Origin: Billgrantia desiderata
GTDB taxonomy: Bacteria > Pseudomonadota > Gammaproteobacteria > Pseudomonadales > Halomonadaceae
Assembly (NCBI GenBank): GCA_011742915.1
Contig: JAAQTN010000004.1
Span: forward strand, 124,001 to 188,000
Direction: 5' to 3'
Length of the DNA stretch: 64,000 nucleotides
Below are positions 20,540 through 29,502 of the stretch, in pieces (position 1 is the stretch's first letter; each line of letters starts with the position of its first letter). The position numbers were made by a program, and so were the translations under genes. A model generated the notes under the pieces. It was given only the letters and a program-made list of their open reading frames with translations, was not told the DNA's origin and did not search any database.

Positions 20540-21916
20540 CTAGCCTCGTCCGCCCCCGTCCGGCAGCGCCTGGCGGGGGCGCGCAGTCTCGAGCTCGAGG
20601 CCGGCCCGCTCGACCAGCTCGGCGGGCAGCTCCTTCTTCACCGCCACTCCCAGCTCCTGGAACTCGGCGGCCTGCTTGATCAGGTTGCCGCGCCCGTTGA
20701 CCAGTTGTCCCATAGCGCGGTCGTAGCTGTCGCGCGCGCCGTCGAGCTTCGCCTGCACCTCCTGCATGCTCTCGAGGAACAGCCGCAGCTTGTTGTAGAA
20801 CCGCTCGGCACGATTGGCCAGCTCGGCGCTGTGGCGGCTCTGGTCCTCGAAGCGCCACAGCTGACGCACCACGTTGAGGCTGGTGAGCAGCGTGGTGGGC
20901 GTGGCCACCAGCACGTTGTGCTCGATGGCGCGCTGGTAGAGAGTCTCGTCGTGCTTGAGCGCCTCGACGTAGGCCGACTCCACCGGGATGAACATGATCA
21001 CCACATCCGGCGAATTGAGGCCCGGCAGGTCGTAATAGTGCTTGTCGGCCAGCTCGGCGATACGCTCGCCCACCGCCGAGGCATGGGCGGCCAGGGCCTG
21101 CCCTCTCTCCCCCTCGTCCTCGGCGTTGACGTAGCGCACATAGGCGGCAAGCGAGGTCTTGGCGTCGATCACCAGGTGGCGCCCCTGAGGCAGGTAGACC
21201 ACCGCATCGGGGCGACGGCGACCCTCCGCCGTGGCGAAGCTCACCTCGCGCTGGTAATCCTTGCCGGGGCGCAGGCCGGAACCCTCCAGCACGTTCTCCA
21301 GCATCAGCTCGCCCCAGTTGCCCTGCACCTTCTTCTGCCCCTGCAGCGCCTGGGTCAGGCGCTCGGCCTGATCGGTGATCTCGCGATTGAGCGCCTGCAG
21401 GTGGCGCAGTTCCGCGCGCAGCCCGGCGCGCTGCTCGGTATCGTGGCGATGAATTGTCTCGACCTTCTCGCGAAAGCCCTTCATCTCGGCCTGGATTGGT
21501 TGCAGCAGGCCGCTGATGCGCTGCTGGGAAAGCTCGGAGAAGGCGCGCCCCTTGCGCTCGAGGATCTCATTGGCCAGGTTCTCGAACTCCTGGCGCAGTT
21601 GCTCGCGGCTGTCGCGCAACAGCGCCAACTGGGCCTCGAAGTGCTGCTGCTTCTGCTCCAGCGTGGTGGCCAGTCGGGCCTCGCTTACCTGCGCCTCGCC
21701 TAGCCTTTGCTTTGCGTCATCGAGCTGCTTCTCACGCTCGGCCAGCCGCACACGCAAGTCAACCAAGGCGGCTTCGTGCCGCGCCGCCTCGGCACGCTGC
21801 CGTCGCGCGGCGAGCCAGCCGGCCAGGCCGAAGGCGAGCAGGAACGCCAGCAGCGCCGTGAGCGCCATGGCATAGCCTAGGGGAAGCGTGGCCAGCAGCG
21901 TGGCAAGATCGATCAA
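20540..21916 (-). CDS. rmuC: DNA recombination protein RmuC
   Basis: This 458-residue protein has an N-terminal membrane helix (about residues 15-35) and a long coiled coil (about residues 38-190). The C-terminal RmuC nuclease-like domain contains NWGELMLENVLEGSGL and PDAVVYLPQGRHLVIDAKTS. RmuC limits recombination between short inverted repeats in E. coli. It lies downstream of the puuC group on the same strand and converges with the chemoreceptor gene. A functional link to putrescine genes is not expected. Confidence 0.94.
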   Translation of the reverse strand: MIDLATLLATLPLGYAMALTALLAFLLAFGLAGWLAARRQRAEAARHEAALVDLRVRLAEREKQLDDAKQRLGEAQVSEARLATTLEQKQQHFEAQLALLRDSREQLRQEFENLANEILERKGRAFSELSQQRISGLLQPIQAEMKGFREKVETIHRHDTEQRAGLRAELRHLQALNREITDQAERLTQALQGQKKVQGNWGELMLENVLEGSGLRPGKDYQREVSFATAEGRRRPDAVVYLPQGRHLVIDAKTSLAAYVRYVNAEDEGERGQALAAHASAVGERIAELADKHYYDLPGLNSPDVVIMFIPVESAYVEALKHDETLYQRAIEHNVLVATPTTLLTSLNVVRQLWRFEDQSRHSAELANRAERFYNKLRLFLESMQEVQAKLDGARDSYDRAMGQLVNGRGNLIKQAAEFQELGVAVKKELPAELVERAGLELETARPRQALPDGGGRG

Positions 21917-21996
21917 GGGGAGTCTCCAGCAGGCGGTCGTGGCGCCAGTATACCTGCCACGGCCGCCGGCTCATCCCCTGCCGATTTCTGACAGGA

Positions 21997-23502
21997 TCAA
22001 CTTGGTTGCAGTGACATCCATACGCTCTTGAGCTCGGAGTACTCCTCCAAGCTGTGATGCGACTTGTCGCGCCCGTTGCCCGACTGCTTGACCCCGCCAA
22101 AGGGCATGGTCTGGTCGCCACCCGCCCAGTTGTTGACGAATACCTGCCCCGACTGCAGCCGCCGCGTCACGCGCATGATGCGGTCGATGTCCTGGCTCCA
22201 CAGTCCCGCCGCCAGGCCGTAGGGGGTGTCGTTGGCCATGGCCACCGCCTCCTCTTCCGTGTCGAAGCCGAACACCGCCAGCACCGGACCGAAGATCTCC
22301 TCGCGGCCGATGGCCATCTGCGGCGTGACGCCGTCGAACACCGTGGGCGGGATGAACAGCCCCGGGCCGTCGATGGCCTTACCGCCAGTGCGCAGCCGCG
22401 CGCCCTCTTCCACGCCCTGGCGGATGTAGTCGAGGATGCGACGATGCTGGGCCTCGTCGACGATGGCGCCCATGAAGCTGTCCGGGTCCAGCGGATCGCC
22501 CGGCTGCATGTTCTCGGCGGCCTTGAGTACCCGCTCGACGAAGTCGTCGCGAATCGTGTTCTCCACCAGCAGTCGGGAGCCGGCGATGCACACTTCGCCC
22601 TGATTGTGGAAGATCGCCGCGGCGGCGTGGCTGGCCACCGTGTCGAGGTCCTTGCAGTCGGCGAAGACTAGATTGGGCGACTTGCCGCCGCACTCCAGGT
22701 AGACCCGCTTGAGGTTGGACTGCCCGGCGTACTGCATCAGCTGCTTGCCCACCGCGGTGGAGCCGGTGAAGGCCAGGCAGTCGACCTCCATGGAGAGCGC
22801 GAGTGCCTTGCCCACGGTGTGGCCGAAGCCCGGCAGCACCTGGAACACCCCGCGCGGAATGCCTGCCTCCTGGGCCAGCTGGGCCAGGCGCAGCGCGGAG
22901 AGCGGCGACTTCTCCGAGGGCTTGAGAATCACGCTGTTGCCGGCGGCCAGCGCCGGGGCGATCTTCCAGGCGGTCATCATGAGCGGGAAGTTCCAGGGTA
23001 CGATGGCCGCCACCACGCCGATGGGCTCACGCAGCACCAGCGCCAGGGTCTCCTCGCCGGTGGGCGCCACCTCGCCGTAGAGCTTGTCGATGCACTCGGC
23101 CTGGTAGCGAATGCAGGCGATGGCGCCCGCCATGTCGCCCAGCGAACTCGAGATGGGCTTGCCCATGTCGAGGGTGTCGATCAGCGCCAGCTCGTGCTTG
23201 TTGGCCTCCATCAGATCGGCCAGGCGCAGCAGGGTCTTCTTGCGCTTGCCCGGCGCCAGGCGCGACCAGGCGCCGTCGACGAAGGCCCTGCGTGCCACCG
23301 CCACGGCACGCGCGGCATCGGGCTCGTCGCAGCTGGCCACCTGGGCCAGGATCTCGCCGGTGGCCGGATTGCGCGACTCGAAGGTGGCGCCGCTTTCGGC
23401 AGCGACGAAGCTGTCGTCGATGAAGGCGCGCGATTCGAACGAAAGCTCGGCGGCTCGGGCCTGCCAGTCGGCCAGGGTGCGAGGGGTTGGCGTACGGCTC
23501 AC
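21997..23502 (-). CDS. puuC: Gamma-glutamyl-gamma-aminobutyraldehyde dehydrogenase (PuuC-like)
   Basis: This 501-residue NAD(P)-dependent aldehyde dehydrogenase has the Rossmann segment PWNFPLMMTAWKIAPALAAGN. The general base glutamate is in LECGGKSPN and the nucleophilic cysteine in GEVCIAGSRL. In the Puu pathway it oxidises gamma-glutamyl-GABA aldehyde. The start is GTG at 23502, overlapping the stop of the aminotransferase gene as GTGA. Neighbours in the same operon supply the aldehyde. A broader specificity for aminoaldehydes from direct transamination is also possible. Confidence 0.9.
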   Translation of the reverse strand: MSRTPTPRTLADWQARAAELSFESRAFIDDSFVAAESGATFESRNPATGEILAQVASCDEPDAARAVAVARRAFVDGAWSRLAPGKRKKTLLRLADLMEANKHELALIDTLDMGKPISSSLGDMAGAIACIRYQAECIDKLYGEVAPTGEETLALVLREPIGVVAAIVPWNFPLMMTAWKIAPALAAGNSVILKPSEKSPLSALRLAQLAQEAGIPRGVFQVLPGFGHTVGKALALSMEVDCLAFTGSTAVGKQLMQYAGQSNLKRVYLECGGKSPNLVFADCKDLDTVASHAAAAIFHNQGEVCIAGSRLLVENTIRDDFVERVLKAAENMQPGDPLDPDSFMGAIVDEAQHRRILDYIRQGVEEGARLRTGGKAIDGPGLFIPPTVFDGVTPQMAIGREEIFGPVLAVFGFDTEEEAVAMANDTPYGLAAGLWSQDIDRIMRVTRRLQSGQVFVNNWAGGDQTMPFGGVKQSGNGRDKSHHSLEEYSELKSVWMSLQPS

Positions 23503-24926
23503 GATCGGGACTCCTCTATTGATGGCTGGATCATGATGGCTGGACCATCCGCCTGTTCGCGTGCGGCCAGCCGCCGCGCGGTCCCATCCAGCGCTTCCCT
23601 GGCCAGGCCCACCAGCTCATCGATCTCGGCGCGGGTAATGACCAGCGGCGGTGAAATGATCATCGTATCACCAACCGAGCGCATCACCAGGCCAAGGTCG
23701 AAGCAGATGTCGCGACACAGGGTGCCGGCACCGAGCGACTTGGGAAAACGCTCGCCGGTGTCGGGGTCGATCAGCTCCAGCGCACCGATCAATCCCCGCG
23801 AGCGCACCTCGCCCACCAAGGGGTGACCGGCCAGGGTGGCCCAGCGCTCGGCGAGATAGGGCCCCACGTCGTCACGCACCCGCTCGACGATACCCTCGGC
23901 CTGCATCAGCTCCAGGTTCTTCAGCGCTACGGCGGCGCACACCGGATGTCCCGAATAGGTGAATCCGTGGAAGAACTCGCCGCCGCGCTCGATCAGGGTC
24001 TCGGCGACGCGGTCGCCCACCAGCACGCCACCGATCGGCAGGTAGCCGGATGAGAGCCCCTTGGCGATGGGCATCAGATCGGGTTGCAAATCGTAGTGGA
24101 CACTGCCGAACCACTCCCCCAGGCGGCCGAAGCCGCAGATCACTTCATCCATCACCAGCAGGATGTCGTACCTGGCCAGCACCTCCTTGACGGCCGGCCA
24201 GTAACTCTCCGGCGGGATGATGGCACCACCCGCGCCCTGCACCGGCTCGGCAATGAAGGCGGCGACGTTCTCCTCGCCGAGCTCCAGAATCTTCGCCTCC
24301 AGGGCCGCGGCGCACTCGCGGCCGAACGTTTCCGGGCTGGTATCGCGCCCTTCCGCAAGCTTCCTCTCACCAAACCAATAGGGCTGCCGCACATGGGCGA
24401 TCTTGGGTACCAAAGGGCCGCCCTGGGCATGCATCGGCGCCATGCCGCCAAGGCTCAGGCCGGCGACAGTGGAGCCGTGGTAGGCGTTCTCGCGAGCGAT
24501 GATCCACTGCTTGTCGGGCTTGCCTTCCAGCGCCCAGTAGCGGCGCACCATGCGCAATACCGTGTCGTTGGCCTCGGAACCCGAGCCGGTGAAGAACACC
24601 CGGTTCATGTGCGCCGGCGCCAGCCGGCACAGCATCTCGGCCAGCTTCACCGCCGGCGGATGGGTGCTCTTGAAGAAGTTGTTGTAGTAAGGCAGTTCCC
24701 GCAACTGCGCGGTGGCCGCCGCGACCAGTTCCTGGCGGCCGTAACCCAGGTTGACGCACCACAGCCCGGCCATGGCGTCGAGGATGCGGTTGCCCTCGCT
24801 GTCATGGATGTAGACGCCCTCGGCGTGGGTGACGATGCGACTGCCCTCTTCCCCCAGCGCCTTGAAGTCGGTGAAGGGGTGCAGATGGTGGTCCCGATCC
24901 AACTGACGGTAGGTCTCGGTATGCAT
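23499..24926 (-). CDS. spuC: Class III aminotransferase, putrescine-pyruvate type (SpuC-like)
   Basis: This 475-residue PLP enzyme of the class III omega-aminotransferase group has FFTGSGSEANDTVLRM and the VMDEVICGFGRLG motif. The PLP lysine is in PIAKGLSSGYLPIG. The N-terminus (TYRQLDRDHHLHPFTDFKAL) is that of the SpuC/putrescine:pyruvate group rather than of GabT. It would convert putrescine to 4-aminobutyraldehyde, providing a branch that bypasses glutamylation. The ATG at 24926 follows GGGGGAG. The exact amine substrate is inferred. Confidence 0.87.
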   Translation of the reverse strand: MHTETYRQLDRDHHLHPFTDFKALGEEGSRIVTHAEGVYIHDSEGNRILDAMAGLWCVNLGYGRQELVAAATAQLRELPYYNNFFKSTHPPAVKLAEMLCRLAPAHMNRVFFTGSGSEANDTVLRMVRRYWALEGKPDKQWIIARENAYHGSTVAGLSLGGMAPMHAQGGPLVPKIAHVRQPYWFGERKLAEGRDTSPETFGRECAAALEAKILELGEENVAAFIAEPVQGAGGAIIPPESYWPAVKEVLARYDILLVMDEVICGFGRLGEWFGSVHYDLQPDLMPIAKGLSSGYLPIGGVLVGDRVAETLIERGGEFFHGFTYSGHPVCAAVALKNLELMQAEGIVERVRDDVGPYLAERWATLAGHPLVGEVRSRGLIGALELIDPDTGERFPKSLGAGTLCRDICFDLGLVMRSVGDTMIISPPLVITRAEIDELVGLAREALDGTARRLAAREQADGPAIMIQPSIEESRS

Positions 24927-24937
24927 GGCTCCCCCGA

Positions 24938-25699
24938 TTAGCTCGTCAGTGCCAGAGAGCGCGTGCCGCAGTGTTCGCGGCAGGCGGCGGCAAGGCCCGT
25001 GAACAGGGCGTCGTACAGCGGATGTTCCCGCGGCTGCCATTCGGGATGCCACTGTACGGCCAGGGCAAACCCCGGCGCCGCGGCCACCGACACCGCTTCG
25101 ATCAGGCCGTCCGGTGCACGGGCCTCCACGGCAAGCCCGTCGCCCAAGCGATCGATGCCCTGCTGGTGCAGTGAATTGACCCGCGCATGGGGCTCGGGAT
25201 GCAGCGCTGCCAGGCGGCCGCCAGGCACGATCTCGATGTCGTGGGCCGGTGCGTAGCGAGTGGCGTAGTCGGCTTCCGGCTCGCGGTGATCGGCAAGGCC
25301 GGGCACGTTCTGCACCGCTTGATGCAGCGTGCCGCCATAGGCCACGTTGAGCTCCTGGAAGCCGCGACAGATACCCAGCAGCGGCAGGCCCCGCGTCACG
25401 GCAGCGGGTATCCAGGCCAGCGCAGCGGCGTCGCGATGCGGGTCGTCATGCGTGTTTTCCGGTGCCCGCTCGGCGCCATAACGCGCAGGCTCGACGTTGG
25501 AGTAGCTGCCGGTGAGCAGCAGGCCATCCAAGTGGCCGAGCAGATCGCCGTCGGCGGCGTCCTGCCACACCGGCAGCACCACCGGCGCCATGCCGTAGGC
25601 GCGCAGAGCGCTCAGATACTTGTCGGTCACCACATGGGCGGAATGCCCCTCAACTTCGCGACGACAGGCGATGACCCCCACCAAGGGACGGCTCGGCAT
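24938..25699 (-). CDS. puuD: Gamma-glutamyl-GABA hydrolase PuuD
   Basis: This 253-residue class I glutamine-amidotransferase-like protein has the nucleophile cysteine at about residue 111 in LLGICRGFQELN. A conserved histidine and glutamate lie in LAVQWHPEW. It hydrolyses gamma-glutamyl-GABA to glutamate and GABA, the last glutamylated step of the Puu pathway. It heads the leftward puuD-spuC-puuC group and is divergent from puuA. Confidence 0.93.
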   Translation of the reverse strand: MPSRPLVGVIACRREVEGHSAHVVTDKYLSALRAYGMAPVVLPVWQDAADGDLLGHLDGLLLTGSYSNVEPARYGAERAPENTHDDPHRDAAALAWIPAAVTRGLPLLGICRGFQELNVAYGGTLHQAVQNVPGLADHREPEADYATRYAPAHDIEIVPGGRLAALHPEPHARVNSLHQQGIDRLGDGLAVEARAPDGLIEAVSVAAAPGFALAVQWHPEWQPREHPLYDALFTGLAAACREHCGTRSLALTS

Positions 25700-25937
25700 G
25701 ACAGCCTCCTCAAATCAGACGATGAAAAAGCGACGAGTGTTGATTAAACTTTCCACCAAGCCAGAGAAAAAATCCACCCCAACGGCAAAATCCTCGGAAG
25801 AAACCCAAGGAAAACCTAGCCAACAAGCCAACGACCGCTATCCTGGCCCGAACACTAGCGTAAAGGATTTGACAACAACGACACGGCATCGAAAGATAGA
25901 GCGAAACCGGACATCTCAACACACAACAGGTGCTGCC
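25700..25937. promoter_or_regulatory. Divergent puuD / puuA control region
   Basis: This 238-base non-coding region is richer in A+T than its flanks. A perfect -35 box TTGACA is at 25869-25874 on the plus strand. Only weak -10 candidates (AAAGAT or AAGATA, about 25892-25898) follow at 17-18 bases. On the minus strand ATTAAA at 25744-25749 could be the -10 for puuD. It is the expected site for a PuuR-like repressor, but no obvious paired operator was seen. Confidence 0.5.
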
Positions 25938-27314
25938 ATGCCGTCGCCAAGTGCAGATCAGGCCCGCGAGTTCCTTGACCGTCATCCCGACATCGACAGC
26001 ATCGATCTGCTGATCAGTGACCTCAACGGCGTGATGCGCGGCAAGCGCATTCCCCGTGAGAACCTGGACAAGGTGTACCATCAGGGCATCAACCTGCCGG
26101 CCTCGGTGTTCGCCCTGGACATCAACGGCCATACCATCGAGGCCACCGGCCTGGGTCTTGCCATCGGCGACAGCGATCGGGTCTGTCGACCGGTGACAGG
26201 CACGCTGATGCCGACCCCGTGGCTGCGCGGCGGGCGCCAGGCGCAGCTGCTGATGACCATGGTCGAGCGCGACGAGAGCCCCTTTTTCGCCGACCCGCGC
26301 CAGGTGCTGTCACGCCAGCTGGAGCGGCTGAGCGAGCGCGGTCTGGTACCGGTGGCAGCGGTCGAGATGGAGTTCTACCTACTGGACAGGGAGCGCACCG
26401 CCGAGGGCCGGATCCAGCCGCCACGCTCGCCTCGCAGCGGCGAACGCGCCACCCAGAGCCAGCTCTACTCCATCGGGGAGCTCGACGAGTATGCCGACTT
26501 TCTCGACGACGTACGCCAGGCCGCCGAATGCCAGGGTCTGCCGCTGGATACCACGCTCAAGGAGTGTGCACCGGGTCAGTTCGAGATCACCCTCGGCCAC
26601 TGCGACAATGCACTCAAGGCCTGCGACAGCGCCGTGCTGCTCAAGCGATTGATCAAGGGCGTGGCGCTCAATCACGGCTTCGAAGCCACCTTCATGGCCA
26701 AGCCCTACGGCCTCGAGGCCGGCAACGGCACCCATGTGCATCTCAGCCTGCTGGATGACACCGGGCGCAACGTCTTCGCCGCCGAAAACGGCGACCCGCT
26801 GGGCAGCGAAACGCTGCACCGGGCCGTCGCGGGGCTGCTCGAACTGATGCCGGCCTGCATGGCGATCTGCGCACCCAACCTCAACTCGTTCCGCCGTTTC
26901 CAGCCGGGGCTCTACGTGCCCATGACCCCTACCTGGGGCTTCGACAACCGCTCGGTGGCCCTGCGCATCCCCTCTGGCTGCAACGACGCCAGGCGCATCG
27001 AGCATCGCGTCGCCGGCGCCGACGTCAACCCCTACCTGCTGCTGGCCGTGCTGCTGGCCGGCATCGACTACGGCATCGACCGTCAGCTGACGCCGCCCGC
27101 CCCGGTGGAAGGCAACGCCTACGAACAGTTCGAGCCCACGCTGACCAACAGCTGGCAGCAGGCCCTCGATCTGCTCGAGGCGAGCGAACCGCTCAAGGCC
27201 GCCCTGGGCGCCGACTTCGTCCACGTCTTCCTGGCCAATCGCCGGGCCGAGCGCGAACAGGCCATGCAGGCGGTGAGTCAGTTGGAGTATGCCTGGTACC
27301 TGCGTCACGTTTGA
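25938..27314 (+). CDS. puuA: Gamma-glutamylputrescine synthetase, glutamine synthetase family
   Basis: This 458-residue GS-fold ligase has an N-terminal beta-grasp region (IDLLISDLNGVMRGKRIP). The catalytic segments AAVEMEFYLLD, GNGTHVHLSL and NRSVALRIPSGC are present. In this context it joins glutamate to putrescine with ATP. The start at 25938 follows ACAGG. The N-terminal frame back to 25620 overlaps puuD and is not conserved. It is divergent from puuD and stands alone on the plus strand. A second family member lies at 33717-35063. Confidence 0.9.
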   Translation: MPSPSADQAREFLDRHPDIDSIDLLISDLNGVMRGKRIPRENLDKVYHQGINLPASVFALDINGHTIEATGLGLAIGDSDRVCRPVTGTLMPTPWLRGGRQAQLLMTMVERDESPFFADPRQVLSRQLERLSERGLVPVAAVEMEFYLLDRERTAEGRIQPPRSPRSGERATQSQLYSIGELDEYADFLDDVRQAAECQGLPLDTTLKECAPGQFEITLGHCDNALKACDSAVLLKRLIKGVALNHGFEATFMAKPYGLEAGNGTHVHLSLLDDTGRNVFAAENGDPLGSETLHRAVAGLLELMPACMAICAPNLNSFRRFQPGLYVPMTPTWGFDNRSVALRIPSGCNDARRIEHRVAGADVNPYLLLAVLLAGIDYGIDRQLTPPAPVEGNAYEQFEPTLTNSWQQALDLLEASEPLKAALGADFVHVFLANRRAEREQAMQAVSQLEYAWYLRHV

Positions 27315-27357
27315 CGCAGCAGGCCTGACCGAGAGAGGCAGCAAGCCGCCAAACGAC

Positions 27358-27377
27358 GCCCCGGCCGGAGCCGGGGC
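27358..27377. terminator. Stem-loop between convergent puuA and the glycine-zipper gene
   Basis: GCCCCGGC and GCCGGGGC form a perfect 8-bp stem with a 4-base loop. No clear T-run follows on either strand, so function as a bidirectional terminator is only probable. A second 7-bp stem (27301-27318) spans the puuA stop codon. Confidence 0.4.
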
Positions 27378-27410
27378 ATGCATGACGGGAAAGATCACGA
27401 AGGGAAGGTA

Positions 27411-27992
27411 TCAACCATCCGCACTGGCCAGCGGCAGGTCCCAGCGCGGCTGCCCCTCGTCGAGCAGCACGCGGTTGCCCTGGGGCCGGTGATCCAGCCG
27501 CGAGACCTCGGTCAGTTCACCGTGACGCCAGGTCACGTCGTAACCCACGGTCTCCTCGGAGCTGTCCATGACGGTATGGCATTGACGCTGCGTGGTGGTA
27601 TAGGTCTGGGTCTGGTTGGCCTCGATACGGCCCTGGATCTCGCGTCCGGCGTAGCCGCCGCCGACCGCCCCTGCCACGGTGGCCAGGGTCTTGCCGCTGC
27701 CACCGCCGACCTGATTGCCCAGCAGTCCACCCACCACGGCTCCCGCCGCGGTGCCGGCGATGCGATGCGGATCGCGGCTGGGCGCCTGTGCCTGCTGGTG
27801 CACTACCACGTCCTCGCATACCTCGCGGGGCGTCTCGACGCTGCGCGTCACCGGCTGTACCGCCACGACCTCGGCAAACTGGGGGCCGCGCTCCTGCGGC
27901 TCCTGGTCCTGCTGCACTTGCCACGCGCCCAAGGCCAGACCACCCAGACCGAGCACGCTCAGCGTGGTTCCGATCACGATCGATTTATTCAT
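27411..27992 (-). CDS. Glycine-zipper 2TM-domain envelope protein
   Basis: This 193-residue protein has an N-terminal membrane or signal helix (residues 4-22). In mid-protein it has a glycine-zipper segment (GTAAGAVVGGLLGNQVGGG, then GAVGGGYAGREIQG). This is the pattern of the 17-kDa antigen/SlyB-like superfamily of envelope proteins. No lipobox cysteine is seen, so it is probably anchored or secreted rather than lipidated. The ATG at 27992 has AGGAGG upstream. Role unknown. It sits inside the putrescine island with its own candidate promoter and is probably unrelated to it. Confidence 0.85.
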   Translation of the reverse strand: MNKSIVIGTTLSVLGLGGLALGAWQVQQDQEPQERGPQFAEVVAVQPVTRSVETPREVCEDVVVHQQAQAPSRDPHRIAGTAAGAVVGGLLGNQVGGGSGKTLATVAGAVGGGYAGREIQGRIEANQTQTYTTTQRQCHTVMDSSEETVGYDVTWRHGELTEVSRLDHRPQGNRVLLDEGQPRWDLPLASADG

Positions 27993-28102
27993 GACACTCC
28001 TCCTGCAGGACGCCACGCGCCCCGGGCTGACAAGGCTCGGCTCGATACGATGTGGAGGAGAGACGCAGGGCGGCGACTCCATGCCGCCCGTGGGATACCT
28101 TC

Positions 28103-28108
28103 AGTATA
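28103..28108 (-). promoter_or_regulatory. Candidate -10 box for the glycine-zipper gene
   Basis: Read on the minus strand this is TATACT, about 110 bases upstream of the start codon at 27992. A TTATTG or TTGCCT upstream could serve as -35, with imperfect spacing. It suggests the gene is transcribed separately from the puuB gene to its right. Confidence 0.35.
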
Positions 28109-28184
28109 CGGCGTCGAGGCAAGGCAATAAGCGTAGCGCAGCGGCTTTCACTTTTTTTGTCCCGGTGTCAGCCCTTGGCGACAC

Positions 28185-29477
28185 TCACCAGCCGAGCCGG
28201 TCCCGCGTGGCGTAGTACCAGGCGCCCAGCGCCGAGAGCGGTACCCGCAGCAGCCGCCCGCCGGGAAACGGCAAGTGAGGCAGGCCGGCGAAGGCATCGA
28301 AGCGCGCGCTCTCGCCGCGCATCACCTCGGCGATCAGCCGACCCGCCAGGTGCGAACAGGTCACCCCGTGGCCCGAGTAGCCCTGCGCGTAGTAGACGTT
28401 GTCGTTGAGCCGGCCGAACTGGGGCAGGCGATTCAGCGTCATCAGGAAATTGCCGCTCCAGGCGAAGTCGATGCGCACCTCGGCAAGCTGGGGAAAGGTC
28501 TTGAGCATCTTGGGTCGGATCACCGCGGCGATGTCTGCCGGATCCTGACCGCCGTAGTTGACCCCGCCGCCGTAGAGCAGGCGCCCGTCGGCGGTGAAGC
28601 GGTAGTAGTCGAGCAGATAGTTGCAGTCTTCCACCGCCATGTCGTTGGGAATCAGCTCGCGGCGCAGCGCTTGCGGCAATGGCTCGGTGGTGACGATCTG
28701 AGTGCCGCAGGGCATCGACTTGCTCTCCAGTTCCGGCAGCACCCCTTGCAGGTAGGCATTACCGGCCATCACCACGCGCCGGGCGCGTACGCTGCCACGC
28801 GGGGTGGTCAGCGTCACCGTCTCGCCGTGACGCACCCCGCTGACCGGAGTCCGTTCGTGAATGACGCCGCCCAGCGACTCGAAGGCGGCCGCCTGGCCCA
28901 GCACCAGGTTGAGCGGGTGCAGGTGGCCGCCGGAGTGGTCCACCAGGGCACCGGTGTAGCGCTCGCTGCCGATCTCGCGCTTGTAGGCCTCGCCCTCCAG
29001 CAGCTCGAGCTCGTGGTTGCCGAATCGCTCCCACAGCGCCTTGTGCTCGCGCAGCCCCTCGAGCTGCTTGCGATTGCAGGCGGCGAACAGATTGCCGTTC
29101 TTGAGATCGCAGGCGATGGCGTACTGGCGGATGCGCTCGCGGATGATGCGGTTACCCTCGAAGGCCATGTCGCCCAGGGCGCGGGCGGTCTCGGTGCCGT
29201 ACTTGGCCTCGATCACGTCCATGTCGCGGCTGTAGCTGTTGACGATCTGACCGCCGTTGCGCCCCGAGGCACCGAAACCGACCCGGGCGGCTTCGAGCAC
29301 CACCACGTCATGCCCCTGCTCGGCAAGATGCAACGCCGACGAGATCCCGGTGAAGCCGGCCCCCACCACGCACACCTCGCACTCGATGTCGCCTTCGAGG
29401 GCGGGGCGCTCGGGCGAAGGGTTGGCCGTGGCGGCATAGTAGGACGCCACGTGCTCGGCGTTGGCACTGCTCGACAT
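28185..29477 (-). CDS. puuB: Gamma-glutamylputrescine oxidase-like FAD enzyme (PuuB-like, copy 1)
   Basis: This 430-residue DAO-family flavoenzyme has the dinucleotide-binding motif VVGAGFTGISSALHLAE (about residues 36-52). The FGASGRNGGQI motif typical of PuuB/OrdL follows. It would oxidise gamma-glutamylputrescine to the aminoaldehyde with release of ammonia and peroxide. The C-terminus (YYAQGYSGHGVTCSHLAGRL) closes the FAD site. It is the last gene of the leftward polyamine operon, 25 bases after potI. A paralogue lies at 35101-36396. Confidence 0.9.
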   Translation of the reverse strand: MSSSANAEHVASYYAATANPSPERPALEGDIECEVCVVGAGFTGISSALHLAEQGHDVVVLEAARVGFGASGRNGGQIVNSYSRDMDVIEAKYGTETARALGDMAFEGNRIIRERIRQYAIACDLKNGNLFAACNRKQLEGLREHKALWERFGNHELELLEGEAYKREIGSERYTGALVDHSGGHLHPLNLVLGQAAAFESLGGVIHERTPVSGVRHGETVTLTTPRGSVRARRVVMAGNAYLQGVLPELESKSMPCGTQIVTTEPLPQALRRELIPNDMAVEDCNYLLDYYRFTADGRLLYGGGVNYGGQDPADIAAVIRPKMLKTFPQLAEVRIDFAWSGNFLMTLNRLPQFGRLNDNVYYAQGYSGHGVTCSHLAGRLIAEVMRGESARFDAFAGLPHLPFPGGRLLRVPLSALGAWYYATRDRLGW

Positions 29478-29502
29478 AGCTACCTCACACTCAACGAAAA
29501 GG

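Noticed and set aside
28145..28165. T-run after a short stem near 28150 as a plus-strand terminator
   Set aside because: No stable stem precedes the T-run on the plus strand. On the minus strand the run becomes A residues, so it does not terminate puuB.
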